Below are positions 20,061-32,016 of a stretch of 64,000 bases of DNA, piece by piece; the stretch's first letter is position 1; the number at the start of each line of letters is the position of its first letter. The notes beneath the pieces were generated by a model, which saw only the letters and a program-made list of their open reading frames with translations, was not told where the DNA came from and did no database searches. The DNA comes from Piezodorus guildinii. Its lineage: Eukaryota > Arthropoda > Insecta > Hemiptera > Pentatomidae. The translations under genes were made by a program, and so were the position numbers. The stretch is from the NCBI GenBank assembly GCA_023052935.1, contig CM041292.1, forward strand, positions 102,154,426 through 102,218,425, in the 5' to 3' direction.

Positions 20061-20262
20061 TAGTAGTAATAAAAAAAAAAGATATATAAAAATAATAAAT
20101 AAAGAAAGAAAAAATTGGAATAAATTCACTAATTCAGAATGTGTCAACAAAAGAATAATAAAAAAAAAATAAAATAAAATAAACAATAAAAATAAATAAA
20201 TAAAATAGAAGGAAAAATAAATAAATAAAAAGAAGAAAAAAGAGTAAAACAAATCTGTTACT
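20061..20262 (+). repeat. A-rich low-complexity tract
   Basis: Mix of AAAGAAAG, AAAATAAA and AAATAAATAA, probably the expanded tail of the preceding LINE remnant. The long minus-strand frame over it is low-complexity phenylalanine/leucine and not a gene. Confidence 0.6.
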
Positions 20263-20313
20263 AAAAATTTATTCGGTGCTAATAACCAAGAGGTTGAGCA
20301 CCTACTCCAATAC

Positions 20314-20330
20314 CCTAACCTAACCTAACC
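20314..20330 (-). repeat. Short TTAGG telomere-type run
   Basis: Three CCTAA units plus CC on the + strand, i.e. (TTAGG)n on the minus strand, the arthropod telomeric motif. It is too short to be a telomere. Confidence 0.6.
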
Positions 20331-20886
20331 TGTAAAATTCAATGGGATTAATATGATGTAGGTTTCATTCTGATGAAATAGTATGACAGGGCTTAAATGC
20401 TGATATTTTAAATTTTCTTCCTCTAAAGTACGTTTCATTTTGTAGATTCTATAAAAATAATAACTATATTTATTGTTACTATTGATAATTAACAGCTAAA
20501 TATTTGAATTGATATTTGAATAAAATTTGATAAACAACTAAAGGGGAAAATTGAAAAAATATATTGTTGCAATTTTTGTGATTTCGGACACAAGAATACT
20601 AATATACATGTATAATATACCGTTTGAAAGCTAAAGATTTTAGAAAAAATATAATCTTACACACAAGCTTGTAAAAGTTATTAAACAGTGATGAAAACAC
20701 GACAAAACTAACTGATTATTTTGAATAATAATAAATAGATTTTTAAATAAAACACAAGTTTCTATACAAATTTAATTTAATTAATTCTTTAATGTTTTCA
20801 CTAGTTTTTATCTCTAAGTGTATTTGAAAATTCTTTAGTCGATTTTTGAAACGGAGGTATGTGAAAGGTGGGTGTTGCCTGCACCA
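20331..20886 (+). repeat. Family A dispersed repeat, 3' half
   Basis: Contains the family markers GACAGGGCTTAAATGC, TTCTTCCTCTAAAGTACG and the terminal block with ACGGAGGTATGTGAAAG, then GCACCAGATTTTT. The 5' half is absent. Fuller copies are at 36109-36980 (+), 53265-54922 (+, interrupted) and 61471-62609 (-). Confidence 0.8.
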
Positions 20887-21431
20887 GATTTTTATTTAAA
20901 CAATTGTAATCATCTTTATTTTTATTATTTAAAGTAAAGAGAAAAATGGGTTTGTAGAAAAAAGTAATTTAAAATAATTAAAAGATTAATTTTTGTAGAT
21001 GCTCCTTAAATTAAGGGAAAATGAGGAACAGGATAATTCAGTTACCTACATCATTTAAGAGTTTCCTGAATACTTGTCGATACTGGAAGCCTTTGTAAAG
21101 CGTTTAGATCAAAGATTATAGGAAGCATATACCTCAGGTTAAGGACGTTTAATATAGAGAATACCTCTTTCAAAGGGAACCTATTTCCAAGCATAAACAA
21201 TATACATATATGGGTGGCTGATGTTATGGAAGAATTTAACATATATGTTAGTTATAAATTAATTAATTATTATTCATTAGGGCATAGTCACCTAAATGGT
21301 TTTAAAATTATTAATTTATAAAATAAACATTAAAAACTTAGATTTATTTTTCATATTTATTTATTTTTATTCTTATTTTCCATTAAACAATAACACAAAA
21401 TTATAGAATTTTGGTGATTTTATTCTTAATT
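20887..21431. other. No recognisable feature
   Basis: AT-rich, non-coding by eye. Confidence 0.4.
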
Positions 21432-21716
21432 AGGGGTTGTGTGATGACTAACATAACAGCCTTCTATATCCAATGTCGTCGGTATCAAGCAGGTTCAAGT
21501 CTTGCACATAGCCCTAAGATTTTTTAATGGGAGAAAAAATCCTTGGTTGTGCTGTTCTTCGGAGCGGATCTAATATGGTGGTCTCGAGCCTCTGCGATGT
21601 CAGGTACTCTTTAAAGATCCCTAGCCCAATTAAACCTGGATATGCAAAATTTAGGACTCCCAATGTGTATGATTGCCTGATCTGCCTCAGTACAAAAAGA
21701 GATGTTAAATGAATAA
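21432..21716 (+). repeat. SINE family B copy
   Basis: Shares with 44426-44708, 25815-26112 and 59603-59849 the body elements TTTTTTAATGGGAG, GGTGGTCTCGAGCCT and TTAAAGATC, and a tail resembling GTTAAATGAATAAATAAA. The tRNA-like head retains a B-box-like AGGTTCAAGTCTT. Diverged, so old. Confidence 0.7.
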
Positions 21717-21927
21717 ATAAACAATAATTAATTATATATCAATTATTATTATATCAGTCTGCCTGATAGTTACAAGTGTTTGGCAGCAAAACGTTGAAGG
21801 AATTATTATGTGATGATGAAATAATAGATTATTTTATTCTTATATAGGGACTAAATATGAATAATATTACATTATTAAATGACCTATATTAGGATATAAT
21901 ATGGAAATAAATATGATTTTTAAAGAT

Positions 21928-21962
21928 CTGAAGAAGAGGCATAAGAAGTACCTCGAAACGTA
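21928..21962 (+). ncRNA. Hammerhead-like hairpin motif
   Basis: CTGAAGAA, then stem GAGG, an 11-nt loop, stem CCTC, then GAAACG. The core letters match the hammerhead consensus CUGANGA ... GAAA, with one extra A before the stem. Other copies in the window keep the flanks but change the stem (see 34003-34034). Catalysis is unproven and helix III would be minimal. Confidence 0.4.
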
Positions 21963-22439
21963 ACAGTTTTATAATCATAGATTATATATGTTATGATAAA
22001 TAAATATATAAATAAAAAGAATAGATTATTCCGAATAATACATTAATAATTAATTATGTTTAATGATATAATTAATGTTAAGACATTGTACTGTTTTCTT
22101 CAGTCTGAGATTCTGAAATCAAAATCCTTCAAGTAAAGTGAAGGACAAGTCAATAAACTTAACATATTAAAGATTTTAGAATTAAATATAAACAGTATGA
22201 GTAGATTATATAACCTCCAGCTGACACAGATAGCAAAATTCGAGTTTATTTGTTTCTTTGTTGTCCGATGAAAATCTCGGAAATTATTTCAAATATAAAA
22301 CATTAACATTTCAGTTTCACTCTCTAGCTCGTGGTCATCTGCGATAACAAATTCTATCATAATATAGTAACCAGTTCTTCTGTACTGCTTTAGGATCACG
22401 AATTGTAAAATATACAATATCAATTTTTTCCAGTTTCAG

Positions 22440-22575
22440 CGATTGGCCGTGGAGGTCCTTGACCGCGAAGATGGATTCTTAGCCACCCACACCGCAATTC
22501 TCGAAGACAGTAATAGGGTAGGGTCATCAATCCCAAAACTTATTTTTGTGAGTGGAACCAGCTGGATGACCCCTA
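22440..22575 (-). repeat. SINE family C body fragment
   Basis: Resembles 57720-57840: GGCCGTGGAGGTCCTTG, AGGGTAGGGTCATCA, and CTTATTTTTGTGAGT. Only the body is visible here. A tRNA-like head lies separately at 23463-23540. Confidence 0.5.
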
Positions 22576-22599
22576 TATTCCCAGGATGGATTTTAAGTG

Positions 22600-23440
22600 A
22601 ATCCCCATTTAATTATTTGCTTTTCCTCCCTCCTACATACTACCTCATTATCCAGTTCTACCTCACTGAAAGATCCTTCATAATAAACCACAATAGTTCC
22701 TATTTATCAATTTTTACTGTCTGCTGGTGTTCCTCAAGGTAGTACCCTAGGACCCAACCTTTACACAACTGATATTCCAACCCATCCTAACACCTTCCTT
22801 TCTGCCTTTTCTGATGACACTTGTGTGTTATCAGTCAATAACGATCCTACTATTGCTTTTTTAATCCCACATCAGAGACCTTGAGGTATGGTGTCAGAAT
22901 TGGAGAATTAAAATCAATTCCAACAAATCGCACCAAATTACCCCTTCGTCGTAATCCTATGTCATCATGTCCTACTGTTTCCTTTAATAATATTCCTCTT
23001 TTCCTGGTTGAACAGATTCGCTCTCTAGGACTCCTATTTGACAAACGTCTAACATGGAATCCGCACACAAGACTGAAACGACAAGAAACTGCCCGTCGCT
23101 TTTGCATACTTCAACACTTAATGGACAGACGCTCTAACCTTCCGCTTATCTACAAAATGATCATCTACATCACCATCATGAGGCCTATCTGAACTTACGC
23201 CCTTGCATTGGGGCTCTACTAAACCATCAAATTCTTCCACTCTACTAGTTTCAATCCTTCCTTCCTCTTATATTTCTGAAAATCCTCCGGGGCGTATGAA
23301 AAGAAGATGGCCTCGAAACCTTCTAGTTTAGATTACCTAGTGGAGTGCTACCAATGGGAATTTCCTCTTCATGTATTTTATCTGAAAGCTAATTTACTTG
23401 ATGTATTAACTAATGCAGTTGTAAACCTCAATAAATAATA
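22600..23440 (+). pseudogene. Jockey-like LINE, 5'-truncated ORF2 and 3' UTR
   Basis: Broken + frames parallel the intact element at 37806-40505: PPTYYLIIQFYLTERSF, the SAGVPQGS block (split by a frameshift near 22735), a degraded YADD region near 22810, NIPLFLVEQIRSLGLLFDKR, WNPHTRLKRQETARRF, and MDRRSNLPLIYKMIIYIT. The 3' UTR ends GTTGTAAACCTCAATAAATA and an A-rich tail at about 23420-23440. Several frameshifts; dead copy. Confidence 0.85.
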
Positions 23441-23462
23441 CAAAAAAATAAAATCATGTAAA

Positions 23463-23540
23463 TAGCCCTCCCTGTACTGGGATCAGAACTCCCAAGCTTT
23501 GGTCTGGTAGACTAATCTGCTAGCTACACAGCCCTCCTAC
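23463..23540 (-). repeat. tRNA-like SINE head fragment
   Basis: The complement reads GGAGGGCTGTGTAGCTAGC, then GGGAGTTCTGATCCC, i.e. A- and B-box-like segments spaced as in a tRNA. The arms do not fold to a full cloverleaf by eye, so it is a SINE head and not a tRNA gene. Confidence 0.45.
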
Positions 23541-23803
23541 TCTATTCATGTTCACAATAGATGAATTAATCTTCGGATAATGAACTTATATGTTTGATAT
23601 TTAAATTTGAAATTTTGAATTATGGTTATTGGTTATCCTTTAGATCTTGCTAAACAGGTTATTACTTTACCACAACCTATTAAACAACAACCGCTCAGAC
23701 CTTATCGTCTAGATGTTTCTTATCAGAGCAGCCCTTAACTAAGCCGAATAAAAAATAATACTTTTGATGAATATTTTGTATGTTTAATTTTTTTCAATAA
23801 TAA

Positions 23804-24733
23804 TCTAATATATATAATTCTCGTGTCACAGTTTTAGTTACCATACTCCCCCGAAACGATTTTGCCGACTTTTATGAAATTTTATATGCACATTCAATAG
23901 GTCTGAGAATCGGCTACCATCTATTTTCCATAGCCCTAAGTGATAAGGGTTGTCCACCCCTAACATTATTTTTTTAAGTTTTTGGAAAAAATATATTATT
24001 ATTTTTTTATAAAGTTGCATTAAAAAATACATACAACCCTAAATTTTCATTCTTCTATCCTAACCCTTATTTTTTAATAGTCATTTTAGTAATTTAATAA
24101 TTTTTTACCCCGCTCGATAACTGAACAATTATCACTGGGTATGTTATCCCCGCCAGAGGTCTACCGTTGTTACTCCTGACCCAGCAAACAGCATGGAGTA
24201 AGGATGGGACCGAAGCCGGTCTCCTCTTTCTCTCAGACAATAAGCCCTCTCTCACTCCCTCCACAGTTTTCGGCCATTATTATAGTTTATGCATCAAGCG
24301 TAGTAGTAACCTTTACAATTATCATTTTACTATCTCAGTGTAACTCTTGTTTTTTACATGGACAATCATACGATGCATTCTCTCGAGTGGTTTAACCATC
24401 CGGTTTGTTTGTGTCAGCTAAAGATGGACTAACAAAACATATTGTTCACTCTATAGCATTAAGAAATAGATATTGTTTGTTAGTGTTTCTGTCGAAATTA
24501 ATTAATGATATACATAATTTTAAAGAATAAATTATAATAAATTAAAAAAGATTAATGGTTGGTGTTTTGCTATTTTTATATTCCCTCGTCTTTTACAGCG
24601 CTACATGCATCTTCCACTCATATACCACATCCTATGCACTTATAATAAGTTAGTTTTTCTCTGTATTATTTCTACACTAGAAATTTCCTAGAAATAATTT
24701 ATATCACAAAACAACGTTTGTCGGATCAACTAG
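23804..24733 (+). mobile_element. Non-autonomous Helitron (about 0.93 kb)
   Basis: The 5' end TCTAATATATATAATTCTCG, followed by TGTCAC, matches the Helitron end at 48948. The 3' end is ACAACGTTTGTCGGATCAA then CTAG, with host A before and T after (A^T target), as Helitrons require. No Rep/helicase coding is present. The 3' hairpin is weak, so the end is moderately supported. Confidence 0.55.
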
Positions 24734-24734
24734 T

Positions 24735-25814
24735 TATATATAAAACAGTTCTATGTAGTTCCAAATGCCTGTTTGATGACTTTTGTAATCTAAAGTAATC
24801 ACATTATTAAAAATGAATTAAAACTAGGGCCTGTAAGCATTGCAGCTGTAAAATTAATCAATCTCGCTCTGCACTAAGCAGACGATACCCTCGGTGATGA
24901 TAACCTATGATCTTGATATCGGAGCCAGAATGTGGTTCAGTAGTACGATCCTATCAGGCAAATATTCCGAAGAGATATAAATAATATAAAGATAAAGAAA
25001 TGTTTTAATTTTTCATATTATAACAATTACTTTACATCATAAAAGTAGTTGAGAATAATGTTGTCAAATGAAAAGAAATCGATACAGTACTTTTATATCG
25101 GAATATCATTCTCTCTTTTCAAAATCTTATTTTTCATTAAAGTTCTATATCCTTTCGGAAGAAATTTTTATGAGGCTGCCGTAAAATAAGTGTTTCTATT
25201 TCAGAAAAGACTAGGAAAGCGGCCTTAAAATCCTCGTTCACTTATCACCTGGAACGGATAGAAAGACGATGAGGATAGACTTTAGAAAACATGAGGAACC
25301 TTGCCAAGTACTGAGAGGCTAAAAGCACCGGGACAAATGGATGGAAGAAAATATATAATATAAAGCATAAAGTATATTTAAGTAACTGTTCCATATCGAC
25401 TTCAATAGTGCAAGTACTTTTTAAGATAATCCCTCTTTCATTCCTAAAAATGAGATAGCTCTTACTCTTTGATGTTCTCACATAGATTTAAAGACAAACT
25501 ACTATTACTTAATATCAACGTAAAATTAATATATTATTTTAATGTGCATGCTGATTAAAATGTATTAGTTTTTGTTTTTTATATGGATATATCTTTCGGC
25601 TGGGGATATGTAACTTCATGAGTGATTTTTTTTCACACTCAATTTGACACTCTCTAGCTCTGTTGGTTTTGTTTGGGTCGAAAATTTGATGGCTATTTCC
25701 ATTTCAAAATGGAATTCGGTGTGAAGAGTATTTTTAGATGTGTAAATTTTTTGATAGGTCCTACCGTTACCGAGCTGTATTGGTTCAAATGAAAAAATTC
25801 ACGTTTTTGTTTGT
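24735..25814. other. AT-rich stretch without genes
   Basis: No coding signal or repeat that I can match, apart from SINE B tail sequence at the right edge. Confidence 0.4.
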
Positions 25815-26112
25815 TCATTCAACTTCACTTTATGTGCTCTAGTTAATCGGAGTATCTTTCTTCTCTTCAGTGCGCGAGCTTTAGCCCTGGGCCTGTGTAA
25901 ATCTAATCGGAAGTATAGGGAGACTTAATTTTGCCAACCCAGGTTTGATTGGAATAGAGGTATCTAACAAGGGCCTTACATCGCACAGACCACCTTTTTA
26001 CGTCCCCTCCGAAGGAACTAAGAATTTTTTACCACTATTAAACAATCCTAAGGTTTCACGCTAGGTTTAAACCCGTGACTTATAGCATAGAAGGCATTAC
26101 ACCATAGGTGAT
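25815..26112 (-). repeat. SINE family B copy
   Basis: Tail at left (TTTGTTTGTTCATTCAACTT, then CACTTTATG), body with CATCGCACAGACCACC and ACGTCCCCTCCGAAGGA, head at right with B-box complement GGTTTAAACCC. Flanks GAAAAAATTCAC and GAAAAATCAC look like a decayed duplication. Confidence 0.75.
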
Positions 26113-26918
26113 CGAAAAATCACTTTTGGCTATATTTATAAACTATTTATGCTTTATTGACACCCTCTGTGTCAACAAAGTTGTTTTGGGTTTGATCGTA
26201 TAGAAAATTTGAAGTTATTTCCGTACATTTGAAAATAGGACCTACCGTTTATGTGATACATTGTCGACGTTTCATTTTGAATTAATATGAATAATTAATT
26301 CAAAGTGATTTGATTCCTTTAACTCTAAAAATAACGAAAAGCAATAGATCATAGTTAGAAATATTCATGATTCTTCTCTCCTCCCCTCAATGTGAAATTT
26401 AGATTTTTATAGTTAAATAATTTACTTGATTTTCTTTTCTTTTTTTTATTGAGGGAAAATAAATGCACATATCTCTTAGAAAAGACATGCTACAATCATC
26501 TCCTCTCTGGAGAGTGGATATAGTTAGAGTGAGAGGGTGTTAAGCAGGAGGTTCAAGCAGCACTTTAGCTCACAGCAGGGAGCTCATTGCCCTCACCGAA
26601 TATAAATGGGGCCGTTTCCAACCAATTGATTTTGAACTGCATAAGAACTATTTGTTTTTTCCTAAAAGGAACTTTTTTATTTTTCTTAAAAACTCATAAG
26701 AAACAAAAAATAAAATTAAGCTGTTATTTTATTTAAAATAACCTGTTTTAATTCGTATTTTCATATTCATAAATCCGCATCTGGTACAAATAATAAATAG
26801 CACATCAGCCATTATGAATGCATTTACGAATCGAGTACAAATACTGTAACCATGAAGTTTATAATGGTATTTACAGCCGCTAAATACAATACAATTACAT
26901 TCAAATGTTATTTCATAG
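26113..26918. other. Non-coding stretch with unclassified GC-richer block
   Basis: 26440-26640 is a more complex block (tail-like TTTTTTTTATTGAGGG, then GGAGAGTGGATATAG and GCAGGGAGCTCATTGCCC). It looks like a retroposon 3' end on the minus strand but matches nothing else here. The rest is AT-rich. Confidence 0.35.
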
Positions 26919-26981
26919 ATGAAGATGAATGTAGTGGCGGTTTTAGAAAGCTTTCTACTTCTATAAATACTAACGAATCAG
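26919..26981 (+). other. Possible 63-nt internal exon (speculative)
   Basis: ATTTCATAG precedes it and CAG|GTATTT follows, both acceptable splice sites. In one frame (phase 1 in, phase 1 out) it reads DEDECSGGFRKLSTSINTNE. 63 nt is a whole number of codons. No homologue is recognised and no partner exon is nearby, so chance is a real alternative. Confidence 0.22.
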
Positions 26982-27520
26982 GTATTTTATTTTATTTTAA
27001 ATTTGCTTTATTGAGAAATAGATGCCACTATCTTGGATTATAAGCAGTGGCTAAAAGAAGTCATTCATTCCATATGAACAAAGTAAAACAAAACAAAAAA
27101 TAATAAGTTATCCTAAATAAAAAAGAAAAAAATAATAAAACAAAACCAAAATAAAATAAAATAAAATAATTATATTCTTGAAATATTCATACCTATATAC
27201 AATATTTACATACTGACCCTGGGAACTCCGAATCAAGCCTCTGGATCCAGAAATGGATGGTGAGGCACAACAAATTATTTTGCCTTGAATATTATAGTTA
27301 AATTAAAAAAAAAAAAGTCTAGTGCGCGCTACACACGACTTTCACTTATCTTCGGAATTTAAGAACATTTTAATGAAGTTAGAGTTAAAAAACATCTAAA
27401 GAATTACTTTTAATTTCGATAGAATTTATTTCAAACTAAACAATATACCAATAGAAATTATAATCTACTACATGAATTCCTTAGTTTCATCGGCTTTTAT
27501 CACTCTCCATTACCTAATAT

Positions 27521-27523
<3 letters not shown>

Positions 27524-27579
<56 letters not shown>
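27524..27579. repeat. (TA)n microsatellite
   Basis: About 28 uninterrupted AT units, immediately left of the LINE remnant. Confidence 0.95.
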
Positions 27580-27584
<5 letters not shown>

Positions 27585-27586
<2 letters not shown>

Positions 27587-28140
27587 TTCTTTCTTTATTG
27601 GCGCGAAAGATGCGTAAAACTATCCTTGCCCTGCTCAATCCTTCTGCCCAAGCAGTCCTGCTTGCCTTTGGTTTGAGAGAACACTATCCTTCCAACGCGC
27701 TCTTGGTCGGTCCCAGGGTCTCGTCCTATATGTCTTTAGAGAGCCTCTGCTCTCTTCCATCTTGAGTCCATGTCCCAACCATTTCATTCTCTGTAACCTG
27801 ACGAAGTTGGAGATACTTACATCAAGGTATTCAGCCTAGAGCTCCGCGTTTCTGCGTATACGCCAAGTATCGTTTTGTTTAATAGGTCCGAGAACGCCTC
27901 TCAGGATCTTCCTCTCGAAGTGATCAAGCTTGAGTGCGACAGACTTCTTCAGCGTCTACCTTACACACGCATTCGTCGCTACGGGCCTTATAAGGCATTT
28001 ATATATTTTTATCTTTGCAGAGTGGCTTAAAAGTCTGCTTTTAATAAGCTTCGATAAAGAAAAATATGCTCTGTTCGCTGCTGCTATCCTGTAACTTATT
28101 TCGGTTTCATCTTCCATCTTTTATTGATTGCTGTCCCCAC
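27585..28140 (-). pseudogene. LINE reverse transcriptase C-terminal remnant
   Basis: In complement, broken frames give LDHFERKILRGVLGPIK, then NAEL and MKWLGHGLKMEESRGSL, DRPRARWKDS-type motifs of the region after the RT palm in insect LINEs. Frame breaks are present and no YADD remains. Confidence 0.6.
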
Positions 28141-28283
28141 CTTTATTATATATTATTTTATCTTTAACTTTTTAATTTATTTAATTACTATTCGCATACC
28201 TCTTAAACGGCTAGAAGCTCCCACTGTCACAAAATCGAACAGCGTCCAACAGTTAACATTTGCTAATATAATGCAAGCAATAC

Positions 28284-28500
28284 GAGAATTTTAGAAGAAG
28301 GATTGGACTGCCACACACCTGCATAAAATACTCTGTGACGAAGAGAAACAGATATCCGTACTGCTGGACTACCTAAAGATTGTAGGGTACTACAACAGAA
28401 ATAATGTATCTATGATGACGCCAATGACCCTGGAGGTTAGAGGCGAATCTCAAATAAATAAAAAAATTATTCTGAAAACATATTTCTGTTGTTGTCCCCT
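28284..28500 (+). pseudogene. Unidentified coding-like remnant
   Basis: One + frame is open for about 66 codons without a start, reading KKDWTATHLHKILCDEEKQ, then LLDYLKIVGYYNRN. Composition is protein-like and better than the AT-rich surroundings. It is probably part of a transposon ORF next to the LINE remnant. I do not recognise the family. Confidence 0.3.
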
Positions 28501-28925
28501 TTAGTTAATTAGCGTATTCTTTCATATGTACTTTTTTTTTTAAATGCAACTATCGATTAATTTTTAATTATTAATGATCGAAAAAATAATGATATCTTAG
28601 AGGATTTCAATCAGAATAAAACCTATTGATATCAAAGCCCATTTAATTTTGCATCGATATAGCGAGTTTAATCAAAACAGTTCGACCAGTTTTAAAGAAA
28701 ATCGTAAAAAGTAAAACATGTATGATATAAAGTGGATATTATAGTTCGTCAATTACAGTAAAAAGTATACGGATATAAAATTTTAAAGTTCATTTTTATT
28801 CAACTTGTCATTTTCGAAATAAATATACCACCTACATACTTTGCGAGGCTTGGGCATTTGCAAGTTGCCGTAAACATCTACTTCTGTTGAAAACTCATAT
28901 TCCAAAATGTTCATGATACTTCCGC

Positions 28926-29815
28926 AATACTTCGCTTCAATATAAATTTTATAAATAGGTAAGTAAATTAAAAAAAATAAAAGAAAGGGGAAGAGATCAA
29001 GTATAGCTTTGAACCACTAAGGATCTTGAACATTCAAGGAAATAGTAAATTCAATTAGTTATTTTGCTTAATATTTTTTAATATAACATATCCAGTAACT
29101 TGCAAACTCATATTCTTTAAGCAAGGACTGATGCACTAAATAGGTCTGAGGAGTAACTTCATGAACAGTATGAAACATCTAAAAAAATATGTGAAATTCC
29201 TGTAATTTAGGAGAGACAAATATGAAATAACGACATGACAGAAATAACTAAAGAAAAAAAGAAGAGCTTGAGTCTTTTAAAAGCAAAGCGAGCCTTAAAA
29301 AATAACAAGGTCCCTGAGGCTAAAGAATTTTTTTTCGTCTACAAAGAATGATAATATTGCTCATTACAAGGAAATGTTTTTCTTTTTTTGGCAGTTATTG
29401 CTTCTTTTGAAAACTTATTCAGTTTTTGAGACCAATGCATAGCAAGTGTATTTGTGAATTAGGATTCTTTTTTTCTCCATTCCTTTTATCAGAAACAATA
29501 TCCCATTTGAGTTGCAAGTAGTTCAAGCCCTCTATATGTCTTATTTTATTATTCAATCATGGTATGAAAAAATTTTACCGCTGGATAAATAAATCATATA
29601 AACTAGATTTACGTCTACCGTAAAATATTGCCATGAATTTTCCTCATAATAAAAAACCAAAAACTTATCTAGCTCATCATTTTTCCGAAACATTTTATTT
29701 CGAAATTGGTGAATCAAGAGCTCAGACTTTTTGGAAACTACGCTAGATGACATACGAAAATCAATCTACTGTCGCATGTTGTTACTTTTGATTTCTAGTT
29801 TAGTTTCTAATTGTT
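28926..29815. other. AT-rich stretch without genes
   Basis: No coding or repeat signal seen. Confidence 0.4.
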
Positions 29816-30035
29816 GTTGTTGTTTTTTTCCCCCTACCTCGGCCTTTGAATGCTACACGGACTTCTCGTGTCAGGGGAGAGGGCGGGGGATTAATGCCGC
29901 ATTAAATCTCCCCCCCCTCCCTGGTACCCAGACGCGAAATCGTAATTATTGTAGTCTAATTATTCGGTCATCTGATTGCTAAACAACACACATTCACAGC
30001 AAAGCGTGGTAATCTATCCAGCCACCGCGGATCCC
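29816..30035 (-). repeat. SINE-like retroposon with 13-bp TSD (family D)
   Basis: Identical GTTTCTAATTGTT at 29803-29815 and 30036-30048 bracket a 220-bp insert. The tail (complement of GTTGTTGTTTTTTTCCCCC) is at left, so it reads leftward from GGATCCGCGGTGGCTGGATA. The head has an A-box-like GGTGGCTGGATAG; a B box is not clear. Too short for coding, hence a SINE or processed small RNA. Confidence 0.75.
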
Positions 30036-30048
30036 GTTTCTAATTGTT

Positions 30049-31214
30049 AAATATTTATTAGTTTTTATAGTTTCCCAGGTATTAAAAAAAATGATATGTT
30101 TTAACTACCTAAGGAGTGCGCCAATCCCTCTAATATGTGGGAAATTTCAATACTATATATTTTTAACGAACCACGGTACCAAAATGTATTAATATCAGCA
30201 TTTTCTTCTAGTCGGTCATTTTGGCTCTTTTTTCTCTCATAGGCCATCTTTCGATCCAACTACACAAACCTTATTTAATCGTTCGTAAGTACATATTAAT
30301 TTATTACTTATGACTTATTTTTATTACCTTGTTTAGCTTATGTTTCATGATTGTAATATATTTAACTAATGGTAAAATTCTAATATATCCTGATGTCTAT
30401 GATATGCGAACCCTTAACATCAATATAAATTTACACGCAGCCACTACCTCTGATAATCGACTGAATCGGGGTTGTTCCTAATCAAGACTGTAAATAGCTC
30501 GTAATACTGGAGAAATGCCAGCACAGCAGCTGTAATACTTTAAGGAAGAGTTTAGGTATATCGGTGCGTTTGAATAAACCCCTGGTAATGCAGACGTTTC
30601 TCAGCATAGTTTATGTTCGAAACAAAAGAATAGAACATAAATCTTTCTTTAATAAGAACACACGTCAGATCATATTACAGTGATATATTAGATAGAAAAA
30701 AAAAGCCAGTTCTAGTCTTGCTAGTTGACCATGCGAAATGAAACAACTCGGTAAAAAGTGGAGAACTTCTTGCTGAGTTACTTTCAAGTATTCGAAATTA
30801 TAGTAAAATTATATATTCAGTGGAGCCCATTGAAAAAATCTTGATCTTTATTTATCAGGTTTCCTGAAAGTTTATTTGGCAACTTATCAAATTAAATTAT
30901 AAAGAAATTTAAAAGTAAAATTAGCAGAATAAACTGGTTATTTTATGGAAAAAGAGAAAAATTCATAAAAATTAAATTTTAATAAAAATATTTCATGGAT
31001 ATTCATTTTATTCCAGGTTCCTAAAAACTGTTAATGGTCTCTGTATAAGTTTATACAATTATAACGCACTAGATGTTTTCATTCATAAAAACCGAAAATC
31101 CACATCGTCCTGGAATGAGCTTAACAAAAAGCAACGTAAATTCACTTGGTGTATTATTAATTAGGAAAATTTATTTATCTTGAATAATTCAAGACGTTTA
31201 AAAAAAATATATTT
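30049..31214. other. AT-rich stretch without genes
   Basis: No coding or repeat signal seen. Confidence 0.4.
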
Positions 31215-31662
31215 TTATTGAAATTTACAACTGTATTTTATAATACAACAAGTAAATATGCTGGTTAATTATAAGAAACATGAAGAGAAACTGCCCATTA
31301 ACAGCACTCGAATAGTCCATCTAAGCAAGAAGGTCTCGAGGCCATCTTCTTTTCAGACGCTTCGGAGGGTGGGAATGGAGTTTTTCATGGAATGATTAAT
31401 ACCTGGTTTGGGCCAAAACAGTAACATATTGAATATTAAGGTCTTTGTGGATGATTTTATTCGAGACAAAATAAGAAAAGTTGAGGATTTTACGAAGGAT
31501 TTTGGATTGTAAGAATTGGATACGAGTGGAATTAGATGGTTTGGTTGAGCCCCACAGCTGAATTCCGTAAGACCAGATAGGTCTTCTAATAGTCATGTAG
31601 ATGAGCATTTTGTAGTTTAGAGGAAGGTTTGACCGTTTGTCTAGTAAGTGTTGAAGTAATCA
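31215..31662 (-). pseudogene. Jockey-like LINE 3' end, 5'-truncated
   Basis: Complement matches the last part of the intact element's ORF2: LIYMTIRRPIWSYGIQLWGSTKPSNST and QSKILRKILN (split here for length), then the 3' UTR with TTACAACTGTATTTTAT on the + strand. It parts from the full element near 31662. Frameshifted, dead. Confidence 0.85.
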
Positions 31663-31984
31663 AAATTTAAAATGTGTAGTTTTCTAATATAGCAATAAAT
31701 AAAAGTAATTAAGGATGATAGACGAATTTTGATTGGTGACAGAGAAGGAATTGGAAAGAAGATTTGATTCCCATTAAGGTACAATACTTGGTACAAATGT
31801 CTTATATTGCTGTAAAATTTATCATACAGTCGAAGTTGTCAGTTTTAATTAAAAGTGACAAATATTATTAAACTATAATAAATTAGTGATGGAAGAATAG
31901 TTGATAGCTGGAATATATGGAGAAGTCGGTTGGGGGTGTAGTCATAGAAACAATTCAATTAAGTGAAATTCATTTATTTTGCCA

Positions 31985-32016
31985 ACGTTTCAGCCTAAAT
32001 TTTAAGTCTTCTTCAG
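31985..32016 (-). ncRNA. Hammerhead-like hairpin motif
   Basis: Complement reads CTGAAGAA, a degenerate stem-loop, then GGCTGAAACGT. It keeps the flanking core of the copies at 21928 and 34003, but the stem is imperfect. Confidence 0.35.

Larger units (their letters stand above)
27318..28925 (-). repeat. Family A copy, interrupted
   Basis: The right-hand terminal block of family A appears in complement at 27318-27400 (GCGCGCTACACACGACTTTC, then ACTTATC). Family A internal sequence reappears in complement at 28600-28925 (AATCAGAATAAAACCTA, ATCGATATAGCGAGTTTAAT, ACTTTGCGAGGCTTGGG). The middle is replaced by a TA repeat, LINE remnant and unknown sequence, so these may be one interrupted copy or two partial ones. 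Confidence 0.55.

Noticed and set aside
19734..20252. 172-residue minus-strand hydrophobic protein
   Set aside because: Its first two thirds translate an A-rich low-complexity tract and the remainder is antisense to a LINE remnant.
20314..20330. Interstitial telomere or chromosome end
   Set aside because: Only about three TTAGG units, embedded between two transposon remnants.
27472..27765. 97-residue plus-strand protein
   Set aside because: It starts in a TA microsatellite and then reads antisense to a LINE reverse transcriptase remnant.
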